64,000 nt of DNA from Chryseobacterium sp. PMSZPI (GTDB lineage Bacteria; Bacteroidota; Bacteroidia; Flavobacteriales; Weeksellaceae): positions 62,001-126,000 of the forward strand of contig NZ_PIZV01000002.1 in assembly GCF_002835665.1 (NCBI RefSeq), in the 5' to 3' direction. The notes beneath the pieces were generated by a model. It was not told the DNA's origin. It searched no databases and was given only the letters and a program-made list of their open reading frames with translations. Shown in pieces: positions 42,784 through 51,115 of the stretch (the first letter of the stretch is position 1; every line of letters starts with the position of its first letter). Made by a program: the position numbers and the translations under genes.

Positions 42784-43113
42784 TTAGTGAGAAGAAACAG
42801 CTTTTAATCCGATCACGGAACCAATCAAAGTGATAATGAAGAATACCCTCCAAAAGCTTACAGGATCTTTAAAAAAGAAAATTCCCATTAAAGCCGTTCC
42901 TACAGCCCCGATTCCGGTCCAAACGGCATAAGCAGTACCGATTGGTAATGTTTGGGTAGCCTTAATCAAAAGTAGCATACTGATGGTCATAGTAACCAGA
43001 AACCCGGCAAACCAATAATAAGATTCTGTTCCGGATGTTTCTTTCGCTTTTCCTAAGCATGATGCAAAGGCTACTTCAAATAATCCGGCAATAATTAAGA
43101 TGATCCAATTCAT
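42784..43113 (-). CDS. sugE: Small multidrug resistance family exporter, guanidinium exporter type
   Basis: A 109-residue inner-membrane protein with four transmembrane helices. MNWIILIIAGLFEVAFASCLGKAKE carries the essential Glu13 of SMR transporters, and TLPIGTAYAVWTGIGAVGTALMGIFFF is close to the Gdx/SugE signature (LPVGTAYAVWTGIGAVG), which sets this group apart from the EmrE drug exporters. Gdx proteins swap guanidinium for protons. No guanidine riboswitch was recognised upstream. SMR proteins work as dimers; no second SMR gene is adjacent, so it is a self-pairing type. Confidence 0.87.
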   Translation of the reverse strand: MNWIILIIAGLFEVAFASCLGKAKETSGTESYYWFAGFLVTMTISMLLLIKATQTLPIGTAYAVWTGIGAVGTALMGIFFFKDPVSFWRVFFIITLIGSVIGLKAVSSH

Positions 43114-43345
43114 TTTTTAAATTTTTCTTCTGCAAATTTCAGAAATTAAGAGGGAAAAATATTTTACAATTGTTAAAAAATGATATTTTAGACAAGGAAC
43201 GGGAAGAGGGAAGTTACGATAGTCTGTGTGTGAGATAGCCTATAATTTTACCAACGAAAAAATTATTCAGGAAAGAAGTACCTGCTTTTTCTTTTAGTAC
43301 GTTATCATCAATATTAATTTTACATCCACGACCTTATCAATAGGA

Positions 43346-43522
43346 GAGGCTGTTTCAAAAGTGTCATTCTGAACATAAACTGAAAGTTTACGAACGTAGT
43401 TCAGAAATGCAGTGAAGAATCTCATATAATTGGTTGTCAAAGAGATTCTTCCTTCGTCAGAAATCGAAGATTCGACGTAGTCAATGACAAAAGCCAAATT
43501 ATTTGACTTTTGAGACAGCCTC
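43346..43522. repeat. MITE-like element of 177 bases with 16-base terminal inverted repeats
   Basis: Left end GAGGCTGTTTCAAAAG (43346-43361) and right end CTTTTGAGACAGCCTC (43507-43522) match at 15 of 16 positions when inverted. Inside are TGTCATTCTGAAC (43362-43374) and its partial inverse GTTCAGAAATG, and AGAATCTC/GAGATTCT pairs. A leftward 82-codon frame across it is a by-product. No target duplication could be settled. Confidence 0.62.
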
Positions 43523-43741
43523 CCTTCAAAATAAATATCCATTCCATTGGCTTTAGCCCAAACTTAAAATATCACTTATTCTACATTAAGTTGTTGAGAT
43601 TAATTAAGAAAAAAATCAAAGATTTTTATAAGCAAAACGTCTTAAAGCGGAGCTTAAACTTAATATTCTAAAAATCTTAAGAGCCTTAATGGTGAAACTT
43701 ATTCGTAATAAAAAAAGTAAATTAATCCATAAAATCACTAC
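43523..43741. other. Remainder of the gap before the Crp/Fnr gene
   Basis: AT-rich. At about 43640-43700 AAAGCGGAGCTTAAACTTAA and AAAATCTTAAGAGCC with TTAATGGTGAAAC form a decayed version of the AACTTAAGTG repeat pair seen at 33.0 and 37.5 kb. No gene or promoter is supported. Confidence 0.45.
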
Positions 43742-44305
43742 TTATTTTATTTCTGCACGAATCCTGCTCAAACTCACCTGTGTAATCCCAAGATAGGATG
43801 CAATATAACCAAGCTGGACTCTTTTAAGAAGGTCGGGTTGGTACTGTATAATATCTTTATATCGTTCCAAAGAAGTTTTAAATTGCCTTGAGATAATCAG
43901 TTCTTCAGATTTTATCATTTCATTTTCAGCAAGCTTTCGTCCCCAGTTGGCAATATGGATGTCCTCATTGAACAGTTTTTTAAGGTGTTCCGTTTCCAGC
44001 ATATAAAGATCACAATCTTCGAGTAATTCAATACTTTCATAACCGGGTTTGTCTTCTACATAGCTTTTCATAGAAAGTATACATTGACCTTCACTTCCAA
44101 ACCAAAAGGTGATATCATTATCAGAAGTAGAAGAGTAGGCACGGGCAATTCCTTTTCTTATAAAATAAAGGTAGGGCACTACTTTCTCAGCTTCCATCAG
44201 ACAATAGCCTTTGGGGTGGGAAACTTCAGTAATATACTGTTTTAGGTTGTTTTTGGATGTTTCCGGGAGTATATAAATTTGGTCGAGAATCTGATCTATA
44301 TTCAT
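43742..44305 (-). CDS. Crp/Fnr family transcriptional regulator
   Basis: A 187-residue regulator. Residues about 10-115 form the cyclic-nucleotide-binding-like beta roll (HPKGYCLMEAEKVVPYLYFIRKGIARAYSS, ITFWFGSEGQCILSMKSYVEDKPGYESIELLEDCDLYMLE) and residues 145-187 a short helix-turn-helix region (RVQLGYIASYLGITQVSLSRIRAEIK). The cAMP-binding residues of Crp are absent, and no iron-sulfur cysteines of Fnr are seen, so the signal is unknown. Many Bacteroidota carry several of these. It is monocistronic and faces away from era. Confidence 0.9.
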   Translation of the reverse strand: MNIDQILDQIYILPETSKNNLKQYITEVSHPKGYCLMEAEKVVPYLYFIRKGIARAYSSTSDNDITFWFGSEGQCILSMKSYVEDKPGYESIELLEDCDLYMLETEHLKKLFNEDIHIANWGRKLAENEMIKSEELIISRQFKTSLERYKDIIQYQPDLLKRVQLGYIASYLGITQVSLSRIRAEIK

Positions 44306-44501
44306 GAAAATGAATTCTAATATTCAAAAATATCAGTTTTAGGTAATGCAATACAAAATTATCTTGGTGTTTTTTTATTTTTTCTAAATTCAATTACAAT
44401 ATATCTCAGACAATTTCCCTTTATAACATAGTATATCATTATATAAGTCTCTTTTTTCTTTTAAATATTGAGATTAGTTCTGAAGACCAATTTTGTTTTA
44501 C

Positions 44502-44509
44502 TAACTTTG
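44502..44509 (+). promoter_or_regulatory. -7 promoter element of era
   Basis: TAACTTTG, a perfect TAnnTTTG, 21 bases before ATG 44531. It lies inside the alternative longer reading frame from 44468 and so favours the shorter protein. Confidence 0.62.
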
Positions 44510-44530
44510 CATTTCGTAATTATTATTTTT

Positions 44531-45406
44531 ATGCACAAAGCAGGATTTGTAAATATAGTTGGAAAGCCTAATGCCGGAAAATCAACTTTACTCAACCAGT
44601 TGATGGGAGAGAAGTTGGCAATTGTAACGCAGAAAGCTCAGACAACCCGCCACAGAATTTTTGGGATTTATAATGAAGATGATCTTCAGATTGTATTTTC
44701 TGATACTCCCGGAGTATTAGATCCAAAATATGGACTTCAGGAGAAAATGATGGATTTTGTAAAAGATTCATTACAAGATGCTGATGTTTTCTTATTTATT
44801 GTAGATGTTACTGATAAAGCAGAACCATCAGAGTTTTTAATTGATAAACTGAATAAAATCCCGGTACCTGTACTTTTATTATTAAACAAAGTGGATCAAA
44901 CTGATCAGGCAGGTCTTGAAAAGTTGGTGGAAGATTGGCACAACAGAATTCCTAAAGCGGAAATACTACCTATCTCTGCCCTTAATGCTTTTAACACAGA
45001 AATCATTTTACCTAAAATAAAATCTCTATTACCTGAAAATCCACCTTATTATGATAAGGATCAGTTTACGGACAAACCTGAAAGATTTTTTGTGAATGAG
45101 GCTATTCGTGAGAAAATTCTTTTGAACTATGAGAAAGAAATTCCGTATTCGGTGGAAGTGGTTACAGAGCAGTTTAAAGAAAAAGAAGGAATTATCTTTA
45201 TCGACTCCATCATTTATGTAGAAAGAGATACACAAAAAGGGATCATCATCGGACATAAAGGAGAGGCCATTAAAAAGGTAGGAACTGATGCAAGGTTAGA
45301 TCTGGAGAAATTCTTTTCTAAAAAAATTCACTTAAATTTATTCGTAAAAGTGAAAAAAGACTGGAGAAAGAATGATAGAGACTTGAAAAATTTCGGTTAC
45401 AGATAA
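44531..45406 (+). CDS. era: GTPase Era
   Basis: A 291-residue GTPase needed for 16S rRNA maturation and 30S assembly. G1 is GKPNAGKST (11-19), G2 TTRHR, G3 DTPGV, G4 NKVD and G5 SALNA. The C-terminal KH domain is present (IIGHKGEAIKKVGTDARLDLEKFFSKKIHLNLFVKVKKDWRKN in part), ending LKNFGYR. The frame can be read from 44468 but the extra 21 residues (VLLTLHFVIIIF) lie across the promoter and are absent from the family, so ATG 44531 (MHKAGFVNIV) is chosen. The gene is followed by doxX with a 67-base gap. Confidence 0.97.
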   Translation: MHKAGFVNIVGKPNAGKSTLLNQLMGEKLAIVTQKAQTTRHRIFGIYNEDDLQIVFSDTPGVLDPKYGLQEKMMDFVKDSLQDADVFLFIVDVTDKAEPSEFLIDKLNKIPVPVLLLLNKVDQTDQAGLEKLVEDWHNRIPKAEILPISALNAFNTEIILPKIKSLLPENPPYYDKDQFTDKPERFFVNEAIREKILLNYEKEIPYSVEVVTEQFKEKEGIIFIDSIIYVERDTQKGIIIGHKGEAIKKVGTDARLDLEKFFSKKIHLNLFVKVKKDWRKNDRDLKNFGYR

Positions 45407-45473
45407 ACTAAAAATGCCGTAATCCCGTTGTATTACAAAGATTTTTATTACCTTAGTCTAAATTTTTTAGTAC

Positions 45474-45902
45474 ATGAACTATAACAATTCAAATTCCGGC
45501 TCAATACTTAAAGATATTATTTTATTAGTAGTGAGAGTATTTGTTGGTTTTGCAATGCTTTCACACGGATTCCCTAAACTACAGATGTTGTTGGCCGGTG
45601 GTAAAATCGAATTTTTTGATTTTATGGGTATGGGCCCTGTGGTTTCATTGGTCCTTACTGTTTTTGCGGAATTTGTATGTTCTATCTTATTGATACTGGG
45701 ACTTTTTACAAGAGTTTCTTTGGGATTCCTGGTATTTACAATGGCTATTGCTGCTTTCTTTGTTCATGGAGCAGATCCTTTTGAGAAAAGAGAAATGAGC
45801 CTTATTTATCTTTCTGTCTATCTTTTATTGATGGTATGTGGGGCAGGAAAATTTTCAGTAGACTATATGATAGAAAAAAGGAAAAGAGCTTCCGATTGGT
45901 AG
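45474..45902 (+). CDS. DoxX family membrane protein
   Basis: A 142-residue inner-membrane protein with four hydrophobic segments. The stretch RVFVGFAMLSHGFPKLQMLLAG is typical of DoxX, as is MGPVVSLVLTVFAEFVCSILLILGLFTR. Members are linked to terminal quinol oxidase, sulfur or redox metabolism in some organisms, but the function here is unknown. The C terminus is basic (EKRKRASDW). It follows era on the same strand but has an AT-rich gap that could hold a promoter. A strong hairpin terminator lies 30 bases past the stop. Confidence 0.92.
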   Translation: MNYNNSNSGSILKDIILLVVRVFVGFAMLSHGFPKLQMLLAGGKIEFFDFMGMGPVVSLVLTVFAEFVCSILLILGLFTRVSLGFLVFTMAIAAFFVHGADPFEKREMSLIYLSVYLLLMVCGAGKFSVDYMIEKRKRASDW

Positions 45903-45931
45903 ATCATTATCTTCTTCTATAAAATATAATA

Positions 45932-45967
45932 AAGGCTATTTCGCAATGTGTGAAATAGCCTTCTTTA
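45932..45967 (+). terminator. Intrinsic terminator of doxX
   Basis: Perfect 11-bp stem AAGGCTATTTC / GAAATAGCCTT with a 9-base loop, followed by CTTTAT. Confidence 0.83.
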
Positions 45968-46010
45968 TGAGATTTTAAATGATTTTAGGATAAATGTAAA
46001 TTCTATTTTT

Positions 46011-46018
46011 TATATTTG
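46011..46018 (+). promoter_or_regulatory. -7 promoter element before a short open frame and the MBOAT gene
   Basis: TATATTTG, a perfect TAnnTTTG, without a good -33 box. It could drive the 36-codon frame at 46036 or the MBOAT operon, whose ATG is 182 bases away. Confidence 0.45.
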
Positions 46019-46035
46019 AGAATTGAAATATAAAT

Positions 46036-46146
46036 ATGAAAAACTTCCTTTCCCATGTTGCAATCACGCAAAATATATCATTTTGTTCCCATAGCGCTCA
46101 ATTACATTTGGGTAAAAACTATTTTTCGTACAATTATATCATTTGA
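46036..46146 (+). CDS. Possible small protein (36 codons)
   Basis: ATG at 46036 opens a 36-codon frame (MKNFLSHVAITQ ... FSYNYII) ending at TGA 46144-46146, 17 bases after a perfect -7 element. It has a basic start and mixed composition, with no family I recognise. It is too short to separate from chance; the only support is its place behind a promoter element and before the MBOAT gene. It could be a leader peptide or nothing. Confidence 0.2.
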   Translation: MKNFLSHVAITQNISFCSHSAQLHLGKNYFSYNYII

Positions 46147-46200
46147 AATACGAGTTCGTTGAGTTCATAAATTATTGTATAAGATAGTTTAAAGAAAATT

Positions 46201-47634
46201 ATGCTATTTAATTCCCTTGCTTTTTTAATCTTTCTTCCTATAGTTTTTATTTTGTACTGGCTTGTATGTAATAAGAATTATAAATTTCAGAATTTTCTTT
46301 TGCTGGCAGCCAGTTTTTACTTCTATGGTTGTTGGGATTTTCGTTTTCTCTTTCTATTAATGTTTTCCATTGCTTTGGATTTCTTTTCCGGAATTCAGAT
46401 TGAAAACAGTAAAACAAAGAGAGGTGCCACTATCTGGCTAACCATAAGTATTGCCATCAATCTTGGATTCCTGGGCTTTTTTAAATACTATAATTTTTTC
46501 ATTGATAATTTTGCAGAATTATTAAGAGCATTGGGATTTGGAGTGAATATGTGGACTCTGAAGGTTATTTTGCCGGTGGGTATCTCCTTCTATACTTTCC
46601 ATGGATTATCATATGTCATAGATGTTTACAAAAAAAGGATTCCTGCAGAGAAAAATTACGTAGATTACGCTGTATTCGTAAGTTATTTTCCTTTATTGGT
46701 TGCCGGGCCTATTGAAAGGGCTACTCATTTGCTTCCTCAGATTCAGAGAAAAAGATCTTTTAGCTATGAAAATGCAAAAGATGGAATGGCCCAGATTCTT
46801 TGGGGCTTTTTCAAAAAAATGGTGATTGCAGACAATTGTGCACCGATCGTTAATGAAATATTTAACAATGCCCCAACAGAAAGTGCCAGCAACTTGGTTT
46901 TAGGAGCCGTACTTTTTGCATTTCAAATTTATGGTGACTTTTCGGGGTATTCTGATATTGCATTAGGAACATCAAGATTATTTGGAATTGAACTATTAAA
47001 AAACTTCTCCTATCCGTATTTCTCCAGAGATATTGCAGAGTTTTGGAGAAGATGGCATATTTCGCTTTCGTCCTGGTTCAGAGACTATCTTTATATTCCG
47101 CTGGGAGGAAGTAAAGGCGGATTATGGATGAAAATCAGAAATACTTTTATTATCTTCCTGGTAAGTGGTTTCTGGCATGGTGCCAACTGGACCTTTATTA
47201 TTTGGGGAGGATTGAATGCCGTATTTTTTCTTCCATTGTTATTGGCGCGAAAAAATAGAGAGAATTTAGAAGTTGTAGCAGCTGGTAAATTAATACCTTC
47301 ATTCAGAGAGGTCTTTAGCATTTTAGTTACTTTTACATTAACTTGTTTTGCCTGGATTTTCTTTAGAGCAGAAAGTGTTTCTTCAGCAATTCAGTATATA
47401 AAGGGTATTTTCAGTAATAGTTTGTTTGTTTTCCCTACAGAATTCAGACCTGTTTTATTAGGACTTGTTATGGTTATGCTTGGAATGGAATGGCTCAACA
47501 GAACACAAGACTATGGACTGAAAATTCATAGAAAGAAACCAATGGTACAAGCTGTTATTTATATTGTAGTGGCTTATTTGATCCTGAATTTTGCCAATTT
47601 CGGTAGTAATGAATTTATCTATTTCCAGTTTTAA
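46201..47634 (+). CDS. MBOAT family O-acyltransferase (AlgI/PatA-like)
   Basis: A 477-residue inner-membrane protein with about ten transmembrane segments. Family marks: FYFYGCWDFRF, YVDYAVFVSYFPLLVAGPIERATHLLPQI, FQIYGDFSGYSDIALGTSRLFG, FWRRWHISLSSWFRDYLYIPLGG and the invariant His326 in FLVSGFWHGANWTF. MBOAT proteins of this AlgI/PatA branch carry acetyl groups across the membrane for O-acetylation of exopolysaccharide or peptidoglycan. The next gene encodes an SGNH-type protein with no gap between stop and ATG, the usual partner that transfers the acetyl group. The acceptor glycan is not known. Confidence 0.95.
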   Translation: MLFNSLAFLIFLPIVFILYWLVCNKNYKFQNFLLLAASFYFYGCWDFRFLFLLMFSIALDFFSGIQIENSKTKRGATIWLTISIAINLGFLGFFKYYNFFIDNFAELLRALGFGVNMWTLKVILPVGISFYTFHGLSYVIDVYKKRIPAEKNYVDYAVFVSYFPLLVAGPIERATHLLPQIQRKRSFSYENAKDGMAQILWGFFKKMVIADNCAPIVNEIFNNAPTESASNLVLGAVLFAFQIYGDFSGYSDIALGTSRLFGIELLKNFSYPYFSRDIAEFWRRWHISLSSWFRDYLYIPLGGSKGGLWMKIRNTFIIFLVSGFWHGANWTFIIWGGLNAVFFLPLLLARKNRENLEVVAAGKLIPSFREVFSILVTFTLTCFAWIFFRAESVSSAIQYIKGIFSNSLFVFPTEFRPVLLGLVMVMLGMEWLNRTQDYGLKIHRKKPMVQAVIYIVVAYLILNFANFGSNEFIYFQF

Positions 47635-48594
47635 ATGAAAAGATTTGTATCGCTAGTCTCATTATTTATTTTTATCATGTTCATTATTGGATTGATAAAG
47701 ATAGCTCTTTACCCTAATAGAAATTATTCATATCCTTTTCTTGACGCAAAACTAGAGTATCTTAAAAAACATCCTGAATATAATGTATACTTTGTAGGAA
47801 GTTCAAGGGTTAATAATCAGATTGATTGTAAATTAATTGATAGTAAAATAAATGGGATTAAGTCCTATAACCTGGGAGCCAGTGCAAGTTTTGATCTTGA
47901 AAGTTTCCAAACGATGGAATATATTTTGGAGAATCCTTCATTTAAGCCTAAGTATATCGTTATGGAACTTCAGGATAGGGTTAAAATTACAAAGCTTAAT
48001 TTGAAAACCGAAAGAAGTTTTGGCGTTTTCAATTATGATAATACCCTTTTTGCGGTAGAATCTCAACAGGAAGCAAAGAACTATAAACAAATTGCTTTAT
48101 CGCTTGTTTCTTTTGTTTTTAATGTTTTTCATTTTAATAAAAAACCGGATGAAAGAGAAGTTCAGAAGGCTCATAATTATTCTATAGATCAGAATCAGGG
48201 TTTTTCTCCTTTAGATTCCAGTGGTATTCCCAGAACGAAAGAAGCGGAGTTGAATAAAGTTATTAAGAGGAGACTGAATAACTATTATGCAGATCATGAA
48301 ATTTATAAACCTAACAGTGTTGTGGTTAAAAAGATTAATGAACTTGCGGAAAAATGCAGAAAGAGAAATATTCAGCTCATCATGTTTATTCCGGGACCTG
48401 CCGAGCCAAACGGGAAAAAACTTCAGGCTTATATCAAGGTATTAAACACTCCTGTTATTAATTTTATGAATCCGGCTGAATACCCTGAATTATATTGGTA
48501 TGAAAACAGATGGGATTATGGACATTTAAATGAAAAAGGTGCTAAAATTCTCTCCTCGAAAATGGCTCCTTTGTTAGAAACAATCGTAAAATAA
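47635..48594 (+). CDS. SGNH-fold acetyltransferase-like partner of the MBOAT protein
   Basis: A 319-residue protein with one N-terminal membrane anchor (about 5-25, VSLVSLFIFIMFIIGLIKIAL) and a periplasmic SGNH-like domain. The nucleophile region is VYFVGSSRVNNQIDCK and the Asp/His pair is in WDYGHLNEKGAK (D-x-x-H), as in AlgX, PatB and DltD-like proteins. The middle contains YIVMELQDRVKI and LIMFIPGPAEPN in the places of the family oxyanion blocks. It starts on the base after the MBOAT stop codon and is surely cotranscribed. I infer that it moves acetyl from the MBOAT protein to a cell-envelope glycan. Confidence 0.85.
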   Translation: MKRFVSLVSLFIFIMFIIGLIKIALYPNRNYSYPFLDAKLEYLKKHPEYNVYFVGSSRVNNQIDCKLIDSKINGIKSYNLGASASFDLESFQTMEYILENPSFKPKYIVMELQDRVKITKLNLKTERSFGVFNYDNTLFAVESQQEAKNYKQIALSLVSFVFNVFHFNKKPDEREVQKAHNYSIDQNQGFSPLDSSGIPRTKEAELNKVIKRRLNNYYADHEIYKPNSVVVKKINELAEKCRKRNIQLIMFIPGPAEPNGKKLQAYIKVLNTPVINFMNPAEYPELYWYENRWDYGHLNEKGAKILSSKMAPLLETIVK

Positions 48595-48621
48595 TTGTAA
48601 CTTTCGTGGAAAATGAATTAA

Positions 48622-51024
48622 ATGAAGATAAAACTGACTATCTGCCTTCTGGCGTTTCTCAATTTTTACGATGCACAGGAAAATATAACTTATCAAAAGC
48701 CTTCTGCTGAAATTTTAAAACTAGCAGATTATGAAAGACCTCCTGGTGTGCTGATGAACAGCAAAAAAGATTGGGTTGTTTTTACATATCGTCCTACATA
48801 TAAGACTTTAACAGATCTTAGCCAGCAAGAAATGAAATTGGGAGGTTTGAGAATCAATCCTGTTACCAATATTGCAAGTACGGTAACGTATTTGAATAAC
48901 CTGAAGATCAGAAAAATCAATGATAAAAATGAAATTCAGGTAAAAAACCTACCGTCAGGTGCTAAGATTACCTATACTTCTTTTTCTCCGGACGAGAAAA
49001 AATTAGCTTTTACCAATACAACTAGTAAAGGAGTAGAGCTTTGGGTGGTAGATATGGAAACCGCTACTGCCAAAAAAATTACATCGGACAACCTGAATGC
49101 CAATTTGGGAATGCCTTATGTATGGTACAATGATTCACAAAGTCTACTGATCAGATCTTTACCTCAGAATAGACCGGCCCTTATTGATTCCAGTAAGGAC
49201 CTTCCAACAGGACCAATCGTTTCAACAGCCGATGGAAAAGTTTCACAAAACAGAACGTATCAGGATCTTTTGAAGAATCCTCAGGACGAAAAAAACTTCG
49301 AAGTTCTTACAGCTTCTGAAATTTATAATGTTGATCTGAACGGAAATCTTAAAAAAGTAAAGGACCAGGATATGTACGCAGGTTTAAGCTTCTCTCCTGA
49401 TGGAAACTATTTAATGACATCTGTAATTAAAAAACCTTTCTCTTATATTGTTCCTTTAAGCAGATTCCCGATAACAACTACAGTTTACGATATGAAAGGT
49501 AATACCGTAAAAGTAGTAAATGAGGTTCCATTGAATGAAATTATGCCTAAAGGTTTTTCGTCAGTAAGAACAGGGAAAAGAGATATGATGTGGAGAAGTG
49601 ATGCTCCGGCAACATTGGTTTTCGCCGAAGCATTAGACGGTGGAGATCAATCTAAAACAGCTGAGTACAGGGATGAAATCTTTATGTGGGAAGCTCCATT
49701 TACGGCTGTTCCGAAGTCTTTCTTTAAAACAAAACAAAGATATGACGGTATAGACTGGACCAATGATCATTATGCTGTAGTTTCAGAAGAATGGTATGAT
49801 ACAAGAAATACAAAATCTTTCCTGGTAGACCTTAATAATAATGAATCCAAAGTCATTGATGACAGAAATTCTCAGGATGTTTACAGTGATCCGGGGCATT
49901 TCAATACAATGAAGAACCAATATGGAAGAACGGTTATTGATATGAAAGATGGAAAAACCTATCTGATAGGAGAAGGATTTACAAAAGATGGACAACATCC
50001 GTTTATTGATGAAATGGATATCAGATCTTTGAAGAAAAAGAGAGTGTATACTTCCAATCTGAAAAATGCTAAAGAAGGAATTATTGATATTCTTAATCCT
50101 GCAAAAGGAGAAATCCTAACTACCCAGCAGTCTTCAAGTCAATATCCGAATTATTTTAAAAAGAATATCAAATCAAATAAAGCTGAAGCGGTAACGAATT
50201 TTGCCAACCCTTTTGAAAGCATCAAAGACGTTTACAAAGAAGTGATTACTTATAAAAGAAACGATGGTGTTACTTTAACGGGAACTCTTTATTTGCCGGC
50301 TAACTATGATAGAAAAACTAAAAAAGAAAAGCTCCCTTTATTAATTTGGGCGTATCCGACGGAATATAAAGATAAAAATACGGCAGGGCAGAATACTCAA
50401 AACCCAAATGATTTTACTTTCCCGTCTTATGGATCTTTTATCTACTGGACAACCAAAGGATATGCTGTATTGGATGATGCAGCTTTCCCTATCATTGGAG
50501 AAGGAAAAACAGAGCCGAATGATACTTTTATTCCTCAACTGGTAGCTAATGCTGCAGCAGCAATTGATGCGGTAGATCAGTTAGGATATATTGATAGAAA
50601 GAAAGTGGCTGTAGGAGGGCATTCTTATGGAGCTTTTATGACCGCAAACCTTTTGACTCATTCTAATCTTTTTGCTTGCGGTATTGCGAGAAGTGGGGCG
50701 TACAATAGAACATTGACTCCATTTGGGTTCCAGAGTGAGCAAAGAAATTATTGGGATGTTCCGGAAATTTATACTACAATGTCTCCATTTATGCATGCTG
50801 ATAAAATGAAAACACCCCTTCTTTTGATTCATGGTGATGCAGATAATAACCCGGGAACGTTCACTTTGCAGACAGAAAGATATTTCCAGGCTTTGAAGAA
50901 CCTGGGTGCTCCGGTTAAAATGGTTCTTCTTCCGAAAGAAGCCCACGGATACCAGGCAAAAGAAAATATTCTACATCTTTTATGGGAACAAGATCAGTTC
51001 CTTGAAAAGTGTTTGAAAAAATAA
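48622..51024 (+). CDS. Exported S9 family (prolyl oligopeptidase-like) serine peptidase
   Basis: An 800-residue exported protein. Signal peptide residues 1-19 (MKIKLTICLLAFLNFYDAQ). The N-terminal two thirds form a beta-propeller (SFSPDEKKLAFTNTTSKGVELWVVD, YNDSQSLLIRSLP). The alpha/beta hydrolase at about 560-800 has nucleophile Ser668 in GGHSYGAFMTANLL, an HGDADNNPGTF segment near 737-747 that supplies the Asp, and His775 in KEAHGYQAKEN. It matches the glutamyl/prolyl oligopeptidase branch common in flavobacteria. It lies 27 bases after the SGNH gene, so it may be the third gene of that operon, though a functional link is not clear. Confidence 0.93.
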   Translation: MKIKLTICLLAFLNFYDAQENITYQKPSAEILKLADYERPPGVLMNSKKDWVVFTYRPTYKTLTDLSQQEMKLGGLRINPVTNIASTVTYLNNLKIRKINDKNEIQVKNLPSGAKITYTSFSPDEKKLAFTNTTSKGVELWVVDMETATAKKITSDNLNANLGMPYVWYNDSQSLLIRSLPQNRPALIDSSKDLPTGPIVSTADGKVSQNRTYQDLLKNPQDEKNFEVLTASEIYNVDLNGNLKKVKDQDMYAGLSFSPDGNYLMTSVIKKPFSYIVPLSRFPITTTVYDMKGNTVKVVNEVPLNEIMPKGFSSVRTGKRDMMWRSDAPATLVFAEALDGGDQSKTAEYRDEIFMWEAPFTAVPKSFFKTKQRYDGIDWTNDHYAVVSEEWYDTRNTKSFLVDLNNNESKVIDDRNSQDVYSDPGHFNTMKNQYGRTVIDMKDGKTYLIGEGFTKDGQHPFIDEMDIRSLKKKRVYTSNLKNAKEGIIDILNPAKGEILTTQQSSSQYPNYFKKNIKSNKAEAVTNFANPFESIKDVYKEVITYKRNDGVTLTGTLYLPANYDRKTKKEKLPLLIWAYPTEYKDKNTAGQNTQNPNDFTFPSYGSFIYWTTKGYAVLDDAAFPIIGEGKTEPNDTFIPQLVANAAAAIDAVDQLGYIDRKKVAVGGHSYGAFMTANLLTHSNLFACGIARSGAYNRTLTPFGFQSEQRNYWDVPEIYTTMSPFMHADKMKTPLLLIHGDADNNPGTFTLQTERYFQALKNLGAPVKMVLLPKEAHGYQAKENILHLLWEQDQFLEKCLKK

Positions 51025-51030
51025 AATACA

Positions 51031-51065
51031 AAAGAGATTGCTTATCGAAAGCAGTCTCTTTTTTT
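51031..51065 (+). terminator. Intrinsic terminator of the S9 peptidase gene
   Basis: Stem AAAGAGATTGCTT / AAGCAGTCTCTTT (one mismatch) and a short loop, followed by a run of T. Confidence 0.87.
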
Positions 51066-51115
51066 AATTAAAAAATAGATAAGAAATTTTAGGAGTTTAT
51101 TAATAAAGATGGTTT

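Noticed and set aside
42784-43200. Guanidine riboswitch upstream of the Gdx-type exporter
   Set aside because: The minus-strand upstream region of about 90 bases lacks the conserved ACGR loops or paired hairpins of guanidine riboswitches.
43294-43542. Leftward 82-codon frame in the gap before the Crp/Fnr gene
   Set aside because: It is made of the MITE-like element and its inverted ends; the peptide follows repeat sequence and not a gene.
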